Assembly (NCBI GenBank): GCA_024516155.1
Contig: JAJJXM010000007.1
Coordinates: 620,001-684,000 of the forward strand
From: Pyronema omphalodes
Lineage: Eukaryota; Ascomycota; Pezizomycetes; Pezizales; Pyronemataceae
Length of the DNA: 64,000 nucleotides
Direction of reading: 5' to 3'
Each line of letters begins with the position of its first letter. The first letter of the stretch is position 1. The notes beneath the pieces were generated by a model. It saw only the letters and a list, made by a program, of their open reading frames with translations, ran no database searches and was not told the origin of the DNA. The position numbers were made by a program, and so were the translations under genes. Positions 11,907 through 23,841 of this stretch are shown here, piece by piece.

Positions 11907-14559
11907 ATGGACCCTACCACACACGCAGCTACCAGCTCCACTGGCTCCGGAGGACCATCTCGTGGAGGTAGAAGGGGTGGTCGCGCGGGTAGTCAGGCTG
12001 GTGAGGGCGGCGTCAGTAAAGGAAGAAATGGTGGACGCTCCAATGGTAACGGCAATGGCACTGGAGGTGGACGCTCTGCCGGTAACGGAAATTCTACGGG
12101 TGGTGAGGTTCCAAGGGAAGGTCAGGCCAGAACACGGCGATCCCATGGGAAAGGAAAGGCAGGAAACCGACAGGGCAATGAGGGCAATACCACCGTACGC
12201 GTAGGACAGTCCGCACCGGTCCTCCAGACAGCGTCTGGAGACAATAACGAGGCTTCGGACCCAGACAGTCCCGTTTGCTTTATTTGCGCCAATCAAGTAA
12301 AATATACAGCGATCCCGCCCTGCAACCATGAAACCTGCCATGTTTGTTCTTTGCGAATGCGGGCCCTGTACAAGAGTAAAGCTTGTGCACATTGCCGGGT
12401 ATGTACTTCGGCACACCTTATCAGCTTTCTTGTGCTAACTGGCTAGTAGACTGAGTCTGACTACGTTATTTTCACCAAAGATGCAGAGAAGTCTTTTGAA
12501 GACTTTAGTGATTCTGACATCTATTCGCTAAAGGAGCAGTTCGGTATAAAGTTTGAGCTTCAAGAAATTGAAGAGGATACGAATGCTCTTCTACGCTTTA
12601 ACTGTCCCGACAAATCATGTGAACGATCGTGTCTCGGATGGCCGGACCTCTATCGACATGTTAAGGTCGAGCATAACCGTGTAATGTGGTGAGTACTCTA
12701 TTGAAGCCCTTTATATTCATACCGTCTAGCTAACATCCCCAGTGAATTGTGCACCACCAACAAGAAGGTCTTTACTACCGAACACGAACTGTTCACTCCC
12801 AATGAACTCAGGCGTCACGAACGTCACGGTGACGACAAGCCAGGTTCCGAAAGTCAGAGCGGATTTAAAGGTCACCCGGACTGTGGCTTTTGCAAACAGC
12901 GTTTCTACTCGATGGACGAGTTGTTCGCGCATTGCAGAGAAAAGCATGAGCGTTGCTTTATCTGCGATCGCAATTCCACCAGCTCCAACGTTCAATACTA
13001 CGTCGACTACCAGTCTGTAGAGGAGCATTTTAAGAGGGATCACTTCGTTTGTCCGGACGATGAGTGTTTGGAGAAGAAGTTTGTGGTTTTTGAAAATGAG
13101 ATTGATCTGAAAGCTCATCAGCTTTCGGTTCATCCGAATGGACTTACCAAAAATGCACGGAGAGACGCTAGGCGTATTGATATGAGCCACTTCCAGGTAG
13201 CAGAATCTTCGCGTGACGGTGGGCGTCGACGTGGAAGAGGTGGCCAGGATCGAGACAATGGATCAGGGCGTGGCCGCCAGGAAATTGATGTTCCCATCCG
13301 CACGGAGCAAAATCTTTCACGGGCCGAAATTGCATATCATCGCACCCAACAGCTGGGCATACAGAGTGCCCAATCCACAACATCGCGTACCTTTGGTGGT
13401 CAGCTTACCGAGCCTGCCTTTGCTGCAAACCCCTCGGCTGCTGCATCTTCGAGGACGGCCCCTCAAACCCTCGTTGGCGAAGACACGGTGAGACCAGTCA
13501 GACATGTTCCTGGCAATATTCCGGCAGTTCCTATCAACATAAATGACAGCACGACATTCCCGTCACTCAGCACTACTCCGCCCCCTGTTAATTCTGTTCC
13601 TACGGCGCCTCGTCCTGCTCCCGCTACAGCTCCTCGTCCTACACCCGCGGAGGCATTTCCAGCACTCCCAGGTGCTCGTCGTCCTACAGCCCCTGCCTCT
13701 CAACCTAAGCCCTACCGCCCTGCTCCAGCTTCCCCTGGAATATCGTCCAATGCGTTCCCATCACTGAATGCTACAGTACGCATCAAACCCGCCCGACCTT
13801 CCGGACGCCCACCAGCACCTGCAGAATCTAGCGAGGTTTCTAGATCAGACCAGTGGCCCGGTCTAGGCGGTGCCGGGTCCTCTCGCGTACCAACAGGACA
13901 ATGGTCACGACCAAATGTTGCCATACCGCCTGGTTCAAATCTGTCCAAGGAAGAGCGAGACAATGCTGCCGTTCTTGATCGTGCATCGAAGATGTTGGGC
14001 TTTGATCAAGACAGAATCCGTGAATTCAGGGGCTATGTATCGAGATACAACCGAGAACAAGAGCCGGATTCCGATGGATTAATCAGTAACCTCTGGAGGC
14101 TTTTCAAGATGGAGAAAGCCAATGCACGACAGGTGACCGAATTTGGCACTCTTATTACGGAATTGGCCAGTATTTATGAAAACGAGTCCAAGCAGAAGAA
14201 ACTTAGACAAAGTTGGAATACCAGGAAATTGATCATCGAAGTGAGTAGCTTTAAGATAATTGTACAAGAATTGATGCTGATGGTTATTTTGTGCATAGGA
14301 GGATAACAAAGCGCCGCTTAGAAGGCCAACCGTGGATTACCCGGACCTTCCAACTTCCAGCACCAAAAAGTATCCCATGGTGAACGGCAAGAATAAGACA
14401 CCAACTCTCAACGCGTGGAGCAGTGGAAACGGAAATACTAGTGGAGCTAGCACTACACAGTCCAGAAGCTCAGCTTCCTCCGACATGGAGGAAGCCACTT
14501 CAAACGCCAAAGGTAAAGGCAAGAAGGTTTTACATTTCGGCCTGAAAGCCCAGGTATAA
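11907..14559 (+). CDS. HEL2: ribosome-collision E3 ubiquitin ligase Hel2/ZNF598
   Basis: Four exons (11907-12398, 12450-12688, 12743-14240, 14299-14559) give 829 aa. An RGG/Gly-rich disordered N-terminus is followed by a RING domain (about residues 124-164; CFICANQVKYTA...CNHETCHVCSLRMRAL...CAHCR). Its last Arg codon abuts intron 1, and exon 2 resumes TESDYVIFT. C2H2-type fingers follow, including FNCPDKSCERSCLGW, HPDCGFCKQRFYSMDELFAH and CPDDECLEKKFVVFENEID. A long Pro/Ala-rich disordered region contains short TFPSL/AFPAL/AFPSL motifs, and a basic tail ends the protein. Hel2/ZNF598 senses collided ribosomes and ubiquitinates 40S proteins to start ribosome-associated quality control. The three introns join in phase. 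This is the only intact copy in the window; four degraded relatives lie at 17.9, 30.8, 61.0 and 63.9 kb. Confidence 0.93.
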
Positions 14560-15284
14560 GTTTGGCCTGTGGATGATGGCCAGAAAAGCGCACCAATAAG
14601 GTTTGCTGAGGACAAAATGTTATGCGGTTGACAGTTGTTTCTTTTTTAAAAAGAAAACACTGTCTTTTCTATTGGATTTCCCGCTTATGGCATGATGTTA
14701 TGTTTTATGCGATAAATTTACTGTGCTGTACTGTACGGTTCTTCTGTATTTCTTATATTTTCTATCTATATATTTTTTTTACGAAGTGGTAATAGAAAGA
14801 CAATAATAGAAGTTTTTTTCTGAGTCAGTGTGAAAGGCTTACGTGACTCTTATGAAGCGTTTTTAAAACTGTCTACAAGACTAAACACATGACACCCGCA
14901 TAACGTTTACTCGTCAGCGCACCTTGAAATTGTGCTTTGTCTCAATATCATTCACGAGCATAACCTCTACATAAGCCTTCTTCTCAGAACGTACGACCTT
15001 CTTCCCTCCAAGGGGTTGGGAGGGTTGACAGCGGGTTCAAAACTCAGATTCCTGGGAAATAAGCTCTTTATACATACTGCTTCGATTACATCCTAATCAT
15101 CAAGCCGCCGTAATGCGGTAACACTCTTGGTAGCTACATGATCCCTGGTGCTATGAAAATCTCGTTGTAGGAATTTCATTAAGAAGTTTCGATCATGTTG
15201 CAGAGTATTGTAAATATATGTCAACCAATGTTTTTTCGGGTTGCTAAAAAATAATACCATGTGGTGGAATTTTCAGTTTGTCAG
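14560..15284. other. HEL2 3' flank, no gene seen
   Basis: T-rich sequence follows the HEL2 stop and probably contains its polyadenylation region. Nothing else recognisable is seen. Confidence 0.45.
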
Positions 15285-15500
15285 TCCGTCATGAGTTATC
15301 ACTGTCACCGAGCATCTGGTGTTAGGCATCCGGGCCCCCTTATCTCAGGTATTCATTGAAAAAGAAATCATTATACGAGTCTCGAAGGTTTTCTTTCTTT
15401 GAATTTAATGTTTTTGTTGGTGGATAAATATACTGGATATACTGGGACTCGATTGTGTGTGATGTGAAGAAAATTGGGGTTGTTTGTTGTTGCGTATGGA
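15285..15500 (+). repeat. HEL2 downstream block, first copy (related to 18125-18320)
   Basis: The block shares with 18125-18320 an ordered series of matches: TCATGWGTTATCA, AGGCATCCGGGC, TATCTCA, a T-rich GATGTTT/AATGTTTTT step, TAAATATAC, and TTGT-rich and TACG-like ends. Similarity is imperfect. It lies about 0.75 kb after the HEL2 stop, and the other copy follows a decayed HEL2 fragment, so I read both as 3' flank of the same duplicated unit. Confidence 0.6.
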
Positions 15501-16429
15501 CGGAGGGATCTATGTAATTTATAAAACCTTTGGGGTCCTGGTTTTGGTTGATTTAGTGGGATTGTTGTTGATATCTCAGGGGCTGATGGTTTTCTGAACG
15601 GTACTAAGTTTCTCTTTAATTGGTCTTTTTTTTCCCTCATTTTCATATATCCTTTGAAAAAGTTTCCCACGACATCCGGATGTGAATATGGTAATATACA
15701 TAACATCCGAAAAGCCATGGACTTGGGTATAATGTAATACCGACTACGCCTGCGAAGCGGACTGCCGATAATCTTCTTTTTGTTCAATTTAGTCAAAACC
15801 GGAAATGAGGTCGAAGAGAAGATATCATGAACCCCTACTGGGGTAATCATTTTATCAATGAAAGAAAAAGAACAATATAAAAGTTATCCAATTCGATTGC
15901 GATGATTAAAATAAATGTTTTGAGGTCTAAAGCTAGAATAAAGGTTCAACGAATTATTCCTCTAAACTCCTAAGATCTCCGTCACGATGTGCAGAGTGTA
16001 GAATTTCATAAAAACTTGAGTAAAGATGACGAAATATTCTATGTATTGTTACCTCGGTTTATTATGCAGTGTTGATTCTTGAATACACTATATAGAATAG
16101 TAAGGTCTGTCTTGTGGATTTTACTGGGGGATACGTACTCGAGCCATCGTAATGACAAAAGCTATGTACATCTATCGCTGTTTGTTATTGCAATGATACT
16201 ATTTGGTACGGTGGTATCTGTGGTATTTGTGTAAAACACTATTTTTAGGTAAAGGTGTGAATACCACCTGGAAATGCATTGGTGAATTCACTTGGCGGTG
16301 TTGCCAGTCTGATACCTTTTGAAATACTTTACAATCCAAGCGGGCGTCTTTGTAGTCAACAATTCTGTATGTTATATGTAGCGTATTATAACGAATTATG
16401 TAGTGCTAGGCCCAAAGTCTTCATTTTTG
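15501..16429. other. intergenic, no gene seen
   Basis: AT-rich sequence. A minus-strand open frame of 159 codons (15371-15850) partly overlaps the HEL2 downstream block and has no domain-like content, so it is not called. Confidence 0.4.
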
Positions 16430-16790
16430 TAGGGTTCGCTGCCAAATATGCCTACCTTCACCATCACAAATTGTCATATTTATTTCTATTTGCAGATTCT
16501 CATTCATTTTACCGAAATTTCTTTTCAAGTGTGTTCCTTCCAAATAATCATTTGTCGTGGACGTAAGTGTTTGTGCTATCCGATCCGTATTTTCGTTGCT
16601 ATGCAGAATATGTACGAATGATTTGCCATGATCTCGCCTAAAGTGACCTTGTTTCTCGTTGAGCACTAAAATATAATTAACCGGTAGTATATTGTAGTAT
16701 TGGATTCTTGAAGTGATGCGAAAGCTTTCTTGTAGAGGATAAGATTTGAACTGTCACTGGAGTAATGATGTCAAATCATAAGGAATCATC
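16430..16790 (+). repeat. repeat block A, first copy (second at 63065-63351)
   Basis: This block and 63065-63351 share CGTATTTTCGTTGCTA, ATATGTACGAATGAT, TTAACCGGTAGTATATTGT, TTCTTGTAG and the final GTAATGATGTCAAATCATAA in the same order and orientation. In the right-hand copy it runs straight into the HEL2 upstream block, so it is probably the upstream edge of a duplicated HEL2 unit. Confidence 0.8.
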
Positions 16791-16919
16791 ATCGGATGTT
16801 AGAAGATTGCCTGTTCTCGGCAATCTAGCTTGTCGAACAAGGTCCTCAAGTTTGCTGAAGACAAACTTCAGAGGGACAAGAACGGCCACCAAACAGGACA
16901 CGACATGGTGGATTGGGAC

Positions 16920-17015
16920 GATGGGCTTTTACTACATATATCATGCTTTCACTCTTTGTACCATTAACATCATTCATAGAATAAAAGCGCCCATCCCACC
17001 CTGTACATTTTTACA
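16920..17015 (+). repeat. truncated LTR copy in the left arm
   Basis: This equals the inner 96 bases of the 116-base LTR at 17347-17462, in opposite orientation, and lacks the outer 20 bases. It is followed at 17016 by the same primer-binding-like GGTCATGAGCCC. Confidence 0.65.
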
Positions 17016-17346
17016 GGTCATGAGCCCTCTTGCACAACCGCTACGAAATTCTACACCTCTACCGATTCTCGACACCAAGAAACCATCTCAGACTCACGAT
17101 CTATCACCGACCAGTATGTCCAAGGATATTTTCAAACACCCCGGCGGCAACTTCGCGCGCTTCATATTGGGTGCCCAAGTGGCATAGTTGTGGTCATGAA
17201 GACGCGTGAAGTTGCCGCCGGGGTGTTTGAAAATATCCTTGGACATACTGGTCGGTGATAGATCGTGAGTCTGAGATGGTTTCTTGGTGTCGAGAATCGG
17301 TAGAGGTGTAGAATTTCGTAGCGGTTGTGCAAGAGGGCTCATGACC

Positions 17347-17462
17347 TGTAAAAATGTACAGGGTGGGATGGGCGCTTTTATTCTATGAATGATGTTAATG
17401 GTACAAAGAGTGAAAGCCTGATATATGTAGTAAAAGCCCATCCCACCCTGTACATTTTTACA
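17347..17462 (-). repeat. short LTR (116 bp) of the fold-back element, complete copy
   Basis: The repeat begins TG and ends CA, and its outer 27 bases at each end (17347-17373 and 17436-17462) are perfect inverted complements of each other. On the minus strand it is followed at once by GGTCATGAGCCC. This differs by one base from the complement of the anticodon arm of initiator tRNA-Met, the half-tRNA primer used by copia-type elements. A truncated second LTR lies at 16920-17015. Confidence 0.65.
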
Positions 17463-17920
17463 TCGGATACGGTGTAGATAATTATGCGGAAGTCTGTATA
17501 CAGCGCCTCGATTCTCTGAAAAGGGTTTCATCTGAATGCTATAAATTCTATCATAGTGCTTGTGGTGTAGTGTTCTGTAAGATTTTTGAAAGGGCGGTTG
17601 CGAAAAGAAATTACACTTATATTACAAGAAACGTTTGTTCCGAAACTATATGCATTTCATTGCTTTATTTTTTTACTCCATGGTCGGCGTTGGATCCGGC
17701 ATTTAAGACAGCGTCTATGCGAGAAACTGTTTTTACAGATTACAGTCCATGTTTGTTCTCCTAAGCCATCATCATCGTAACGGATCAATGATCTGTGAAT
17801 GAAAACTTTTGATATCTGGCGTCACAACCCCTTCAGCTTCCACACTCCGCCTCAAAGTACTATGAACTTTTTATTGCAACACGAAAATTACCCCTCAATT
17901 CTCCCGCATGGCACTAGTCT
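17463..17920. other. intergenic between the fold-back element and a HEL2 fragment
   Basis: No gene or array was recognised. If the HEL2-unit interpretation is right, most of the missing part of the second HEL2 copy was lost between here and 16790. Confidence 0.35.
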
Positions 17921-18075
17921 GGGAATCACTTCGTTTGTCCTGAGGAGGATTGTTTGAAGAAGTTTGTTGTATTTGAAAACGAGATGGATCTGTGTATCCA
18001 TAAGATTAAGGTCCGTCTTGGTGGACTCACAGAGAAGGCACAGCACAAGGCAAAAGCCTAGATGTCGATTCGTAT
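17921..18075 (+). pseudogene. HEL2 fragment (last zinc finger only)
   Basis: In one frame this reads NHFVCPEEDCLKKFVVFENE, then MDLCIHKIKVRLGGLTEKAQ and on to a stop. It aligns with the intact HEL2 segment starting DHFVCPDDECLEKKFVVFEN. Upstream exons are absent and an in-frame stop follows where HEL2 continues into its long disordered region, so it is a dead fragment. Confidence 0.88.
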
Positions 18076-18124
18076 TTTTTTTAGACAGTCAGAAATATCA
18101 CATCAGCGGAAATCGGAGTTTGTT

Positions 18125-18320
18125 TGTCATGTGTTATCAGCGTCATCACCGCTATCACCGCTATAAAATAATCAGGCATCCGGGCGCCATATCTCATGGA
18201 ATTACAGGAAAACATTGTACGGGTTGCTTATCCTGTATTCTTTGATTGATGTTTAAATATACCGAGGTCGCTCTGTATGGGTTGTAAAAAATTGTTTTTG
18301 TTCGTTATTACGTACTTCTT
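18125..18320 (+). repeat. HEL2 downstream block, second copy (related to 15285-15500)
   Basis: It follows the HEL2 fragment directly and matches the block lying downstream of intact HEL2 (see 15285-15500). In the intact locus about 2 kb of coding and flank separates the equivalent points, so this copy has a large internal deletion. Confidence 0.58.
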
Positions 18321-20040
18321 CGATTCCTTTGTTCCTTTGTTCATATCTTTTTTGTTCTGTTTCCTGTCACTGTTAAATTTATAGCCATGCTTCTGGCTTT
18401 GAAAGAGACGCTTTTAGAATAACTACATCATCATTAGTAAACTAAGAACAAGATACCTTCGACCATCGGATGATTTTCGGATGAAACACAGCACACCAGA
18501 TCACTCGCGCTGTTTCAGCAGGCGGTCCGCAAGCTGAAACTTTCAGCCAACGCGCATCAGCAAACGCGTCTTGAAAATGCCCTATTGGTTACCATATATT
18601 AAAGCTGAAAGATCTTTCGGAAATATGTCTTAAACATTTCGTTTCAACTTGGGACAGCGGTAATTTACCGGGAGACGGGGGTTGATAGGGCAGTTGGCCA
18701 GCTTGTAACTTTGGCAACGGTTATCGAAATTTGAAGCTGGAAGCAACTTTGGAAAATTCCTCCCATATATACTCCGGGGAATATCCATAGCTAAACGCCG
18801 ATATTAAAATATCACATTTTAATTTGACTTTTTGATATCCAAGGACAGCCCAGTATACGCAGACGATCGTCTAAGTAACGAGTATAAGTTATATGGATCA
18901 ATCAAACATCCCATGGGTCGTATAATTTACATTTGCGACTTTTCATGTGAATGACTGGGGGAGGCATGACATGGCATGTTATGAGAGGTAGATATAATAG
19001 TTATTCTGTTCCTGAATTTACCATAACTACAAGTCTCTTATTACACTTAGTCTCGGAATGCAATTTTTTTTTCTCCGCTGGTTTAATTTCGGCTTTGCTG
19101 GCTTTCCATACAGGCTTCATTCCGATTCGTTCCGGATCGTTTCATCGGCTTCATCGGCGTCACTCGCTTTCCCCTTACCGGCGCTGGCGTCACTCCTTCC
19201 ACTTCTGCTTCCGCACGCCACGCTCCCTCCGATGCTGCATACAGATTACATTTATTTATATGGGGCTACATATGAGGCTAGAATCTGTATATAGTCTGGT
19301 TGCTAGTTGTCTCACATGACCATTTCACTCGATCTCATCCTGTCCTGGAAATCAATAATAAATCTAGCATCGTCGTCATTTCATAAACACCCCCCCCCCC
19401 CCTCTCTCCCCGATCTTCTTTTTCCGTTCTTTTTCTTTCTCTTTCTTTCACAACTTCGGTCTACCAGGATAGATTCGACATCAAGCATCCATCGGTGGGG
19501 GTTAGTGTCGGCGCACTGTGTCTTAGACATAATTACCTTTTTTTGCATGCAACGCACCGACCCTGCTTTGCTGTCCAATCACGCCCACCTCCCAGGGAGC
19601 TATATGATCCCCCAACCAACCCACCAGAACTACCATGTAACGAACCAGCCAACAAAAGGAAATCGGAATCGGGAAATCGTCATCGAGTCGCGCAAAGGAA
19701 TAAACGAGAAGCGAAGCAGCGAAGGAACGAAGTAGAAGCGACAACCCATCGAAAGCAAAAGAAAGTCGAGCAACACAACACCTACAAACGAAGCGAGCCT
19801 GCGCTGCGAACCACGAATCACCGTGAACTTGCGAACCTGAGAAGCGCTAGAAGCAACACCAAACCAACAGTCGCGACATCCACAAATCGTACCTCACCTT
19901 AAACGCAGCGAAGCGAAGAAGCACCGCGTACGTCATTAGAGTGTGACCAACGTCTCTGCACTCTCTTGTCGTCCTTCACCAACCGCGCTGGCCATCGCGC
20001 CTCCTCTTCCTTCTCCTCCTCCTCCACCTCCACCTCCATA
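18321..20040. other. intergenic and leader of the gene at 20041
   Basis: A C-run of 14 bases lies near 19389. Purine-rich sequence from about 19650 to 19900 and pyrimidine-rich sequence just before 20041 look like a long 5' leader. No separate gene is supported. Confidence 0.4.
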
Positions 20041-21505
20041 ATGTCCACCGAAGACACCAGCAGCAGTATATCCCTCCAAGCCGGCTTGACAGGACTTCCC
20101 ATCGCAGCCTCACATACATCCGCAACTTTGGCTTCAGTTACCAGCGCACGACTGGACGCGCCTGGATTAGCCCGGAATGTTGTATCCGAAACCACATCGC
20201 TTTCACAGATCCTAACAACATTGATACCATTATTAAGTACGGCAGCACGGCGGAATATGGTATATGTTGAACAACTAGTGATATCAGTTACTAGCTCAAT
20301 GTTGGCTTTAACGGATTTAGAAAAGGAGCTAGCAGCAATTGTGGGGAATGGCATGCTGGATAGATTGAAATGGACTATTAGAGAGGATGCTATTAGGGAG
20401 ATTTTGGAAAAGTTGAAGACTTGTAAGATGGCTTTTCAATGCATGGTCAATATATTTACTGTGTATGTTCCTATACAACTCCCTTTATTTTTTTCCCGTG
20501 CCAAATCCCCCATTTGCTTTTTTTTCTTTGCTTAAATTGAGCATTCGCTAATTACTATTCAACAGTCCAGAAACCTGGGAAGCCGAACGAGCCCTCAGCA
20601 AACTTCACACCCTTCTCTCACCTCCTCGGAAGAAGCTGACCTCTAAACTCCTCCCCCGGCGTTCCCGGGCCCCACAAACCCTCTCACAACTCACCTCCCT
20701 CTCCTCACACCAGCTCCCCCTCTCCCCCTCGCTCCTCGGCGCATCCCTCACCCACTACCGCCCTTCCCGCCGCAAGCCCCCTCCCCTACGTCTTCTCCCC
20801 ACCCCTCCGATCACGCCACGGACTCCAACCACCTGCTCCTCCCCTCTGCCCCCCTTGCCAGATGATCTCCTCCTTCTTCCCCCATTGCAGCACGCAGCTC
20901 TTACAAGAACCCTCATGATCTACGTAGCCCTGAGAGAGTTGGTCCCGACACCACCGAGTTGTTGGGAGAAGGGAACGAATTTCCGATTCCAGGTAATGGG
21001 ATTTCGGGAAGAGATGTTGAGGGATTTTGCGGGGGATGTTTGGGAGGAAGTTAAGGCTAGGAACCGGGGGGCCAGAGGGGAGGGGAGATTAGGACAGGTA
21101 GGAAGGACTCAGTTGGAGTGTTTGGCTAGTGATGTTTGTTGGGAGGTTAGGAGACGGTATGGAGAGGGGGTGGTGGGGAAAGCTGTAGCTGGAGGGTCCC
21201 CTGGAGGCGCTGCTGGTGGATACGGAGCTGCGGGCTATGGAGGATATGGAACAGCGAGGAGCTCAACGGCTAGTATGGGTAGTCAGGGAAGTCAGGGAAG
21301 TCAGGACAGTAAGATGTTGATGGTGAATACGTCCGGATCTACGGGGGCCATGAGTCCAGGGAGCCCGGGGATGTTATCACCGAACACATTGTTGGCGCCG
21401 GGAGGAAGATGGAGTAATGGAAATGGACAAATGGGGAACCAGGGGAGGGGGAGTTTTTCCAGTACGGCGGGGGGAAGTGTGAGGAGTTCCCGGAGCAGTG
21501 AGTAA
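20041..21505 (+). CDS. unidentified fungal protein, helical N-terminus and Gly/Ser-rich tail
   Basis: Two exons (20041-20462, 20566-21505) joined by a 103-base intron (GTATGTTCC donor, ATTCAACAG acceptor) encode 453 aa; the junction restores one frame through VNIFTV-PETWEAERALSKL. I do not recognise the family. Residues about 40-140 are Ala/Leu-rich and helical with a hydrophobic repeat (LTTLIPLLSTAARRN...VISVTSSMLALTDLEKEL). They resemble the N-terminal helical bundle of many fungal proteins of unknown function, and no transmembrane or catalytic motif is clear. A Pro/Ser/Arg-rich linker follows, then a second helical block (TRTLMIYVALRELVPTPPSC...FREEMLRDFAGDVWEEV). A Gly/Ser tail has a GSQGSQGSQDS repeat. 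The start is the first ATG after the leader. Confidence 0.72.
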
Positions 21506-23218
21506 GCACTAAGGGTACTAAATGGGCGTTATGGGGTTGGATTAGGGCTGATAAGGTTGAGAGATTGGGGGTTTGCCAGCATGACTTGCTGGATGTTGGA
21601 ATTGGATTGTGACAGGAGGAATTGAGAAGAGAAATGGAGAGATGGGGGAATCTGAGGCTTGGCCGGAGCCACAGGCGGATCAACAGGCGGGAACTGGCCG
21701 AAAGGGATATCCATATTCGGTGGTTGATTATTGTTTAATTAGGGACAGTCCAGCCTGGTTGATGGATTGCTAACGATTTAGCATTTGCAAGTTAATTGCT
21801 TTTACAGTTTTTTTTGTTTTTCTTTTACTTTGAATACTCATTACTTTTGTAGCATACATTTTCGGCGTTTTATTGGCTTAGGATATTATATTTTGTTTGG
21901 GGGCCCGGGGGCATTTAGGGAGTTTTTTTTTTATTTTATTTATTTCTTTGTTTTCTTGTTTTTCTAGTTTCGTCTTTTTTTGTCTTTTTTTTTTTGATTC
22001 TTGGCAATATTCTTGGGTTGCGGATTTTGGGGGCATTATAGCTAACTTATTGGGGCTTGAGCTCGTAGTGGCAATATATCATAAGTAAAGTAAATAGAAC
22101 ATTATATAGTTTTACAGTAACGATTAGTTGATTGGTTAGTTAGTTAGTTAGTTGGAAAGGAGTACACAGGATTTATCTAGGGATTAAGGCTTAGGAATGA
22201 ATTATAATGTTTATAGGTTATTTGCGTTTGATTCATTGGGGGTTCATTATTCGTGCACACCGGTGGTTCTTGGCGGTACTGATTCCTCGCACTGATAAAG
22301 ACAACCCCGGTGGACGAGCAGTTCTTGAGAAGTTGATCATGTGTCAATAGTGCATGGCCGGTAAACATTAATTATTCGCGCTCTAAGGAATACCAGGCCG
22401 GTTGAGAAACTCGGCCATGACTGCGTTTTAAGTGCGGCGGCGGGGTAAGGCGGTGAGGCTTGTGTACCAAACTGGCATTAGAAAAAAAAAAGAAAACTTT
22501 TAAGAAATTCAGAAAAACACAGAGGCGTCGTTTCATTATTTCGAAGAGAATAATGCATATAATACAACATATAAACGATATCATCACAAATACTCGCAGG
22601 TTTTCCCGAAAAGCCCGGCGAACCCATGATGTCCTCTTGCTTCCTGCACTTTTCATCTGGCTTTTTTATCTAGCGCTTAACTCACCCTATGTTACTATGT
22701 ATCATATGTTCTCGTGCCACCTTTGATAAGGGGCAAAAGCCTTGCGAACACAATCATTTGTGCGAAGATATATAAATAAGCTTGCGAACCTCCGCGGCTC
22801 ATGAAGTTAGCTAGCCATGCCTTCAGAACGCCACGATGTCTTTGAGGTTTGGCCTTTCTTGCAGCTTCGGGTCGGGCGGTTGCGTGGAATTTATTGGCTT
22901 CCTCGTGCTCACTCGTGGTCCCGAGGCTTCCAAGGCTCCCAAGGCTCCCAAGGCTCATAGGGCCTTGCTGAATTTCTTTTCTGCTTTGGGGAAACTTGGT
23001 AATTGTGCACAGTGCAGCTGATACACAAGATCATTGCGGCTCGGAAACATCATATGGTGTTGCTGTAACAAATTTTCTGGGAACTATTACCTTAAGCTCT
23101 CCTTTGTTTACGTGAGCCAGTTAGATACCGCCGGTATCGAAATATAGGATAGAGTTGAGTCTGGACTTATTCCATGAATTGTCGGGGGGAAATAAAATAT
23201 AAAGGAAAGCCAAAGCAA

Positions 23219-23280
23219 TGAAATCATAAAAGCCATGAAATCATAAAAGCCACGAAGCCATAAAGCCATCAAATAAGCCA
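23219..23280. repeat. short degenerate tandem repeat (17-bp unit)
   Basis: ATGAAATCATAAAAGCC occurs twice in succession, followed by shortened variants (GAAGCCATAAAGCCATCAAATAAGCC). Confidence 0.6.
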
Positions 23281-23814
23281 CAGATCTAGAGTACGGCTCT
23301 CTCTATGGACACCATTAAAAATATGCCCCGCGGTTAACGAAACCAGTCCGGTAAAGCTAGACCTAGTTAACTTGTCTAGACTCCAGCTGTTTTTTTCCAT
23401 AGTTGGGCTGGACCTTTATGGACCTTTGTTATTGATTCATTTTTCTGGGATTCATTTGATTTTTAAGATTCGAGACTCCTGGTCGCCTGTCTTTGAAAAA
23501 TATTAGTTTAGTTTCCGCCTCCACCTCCGATTTGTGATGGACTGTGAGATTATATAGGCCTATTATCCTAGGGTCCTGAGCGTAGGAACAGTTTATTTCG
23601 AATGTCTTTATGTATATATACATGTATGTAGCGCTCTTCATTTCCCCAATGCTCTCCGCGACGGGTTTAATAATATTGACATGGCCGGTCACCACCCCCT
23701 GATCAGATAATAAAATCACTTTTCTTTCGAGTTGCGAAATTTATATAGCCCTAAAGCTCTAAAGCTCTGAAGTTTTAAAGATCTTACACCCGTGAGATCA
23801 CAAGACCGTCAACT

Positions 23815-23841
23815 CATCGTCATCATCATCATCATCATCAT
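23815..23841. repeat. TCA trinucleotide run
   Basis: About eight to nine successive TCA/CAT units with one interruption. Confidence 0.8.

Larger units (their letters stand above)
16920..17462. mobile_element. fold-back (head-to-head) copia-type/TRIM-like retroelement remnant
   Basis: Two arms of 235 bases, 16920-17154 and 17208-17442, are reverse complements with one mismatch noticed (ATCATGCTTT against ATCAGGCTTT), separated by 53 bases. Each arm contains, reading inward, most of a short LTR, a primer-binding-like GGTCATGAGCCC, a leader, and a coding start MSKDIFKHPGGNF. On the minus strand the reading continues through the spacer as TRLHDHNYATWAPNMKRA. The NYATWAPNMKRA part resembles the start of Ty1/copia Gag (UBN2-type). 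The right arm extends 20 bases further to complete its LTR at 17462. No integrase or reverse transcriptase is present, so the element is non-autonomous or a broken product. Confidence 0.75.

Noticed and set aside
15371..15850. 159-codon open frame on the minus strand
   Set aside because: Basic, low-order translation overlapping a duplicated flank block; no domain, no conserved splice continuation.
16765..17531. Two opposite-strand open frames encoding almost the same protein
   Set aside because: This is the consequence of the inverted repeat; they cover LTR and leader sequence, not a real gene, apart from a short gag start.
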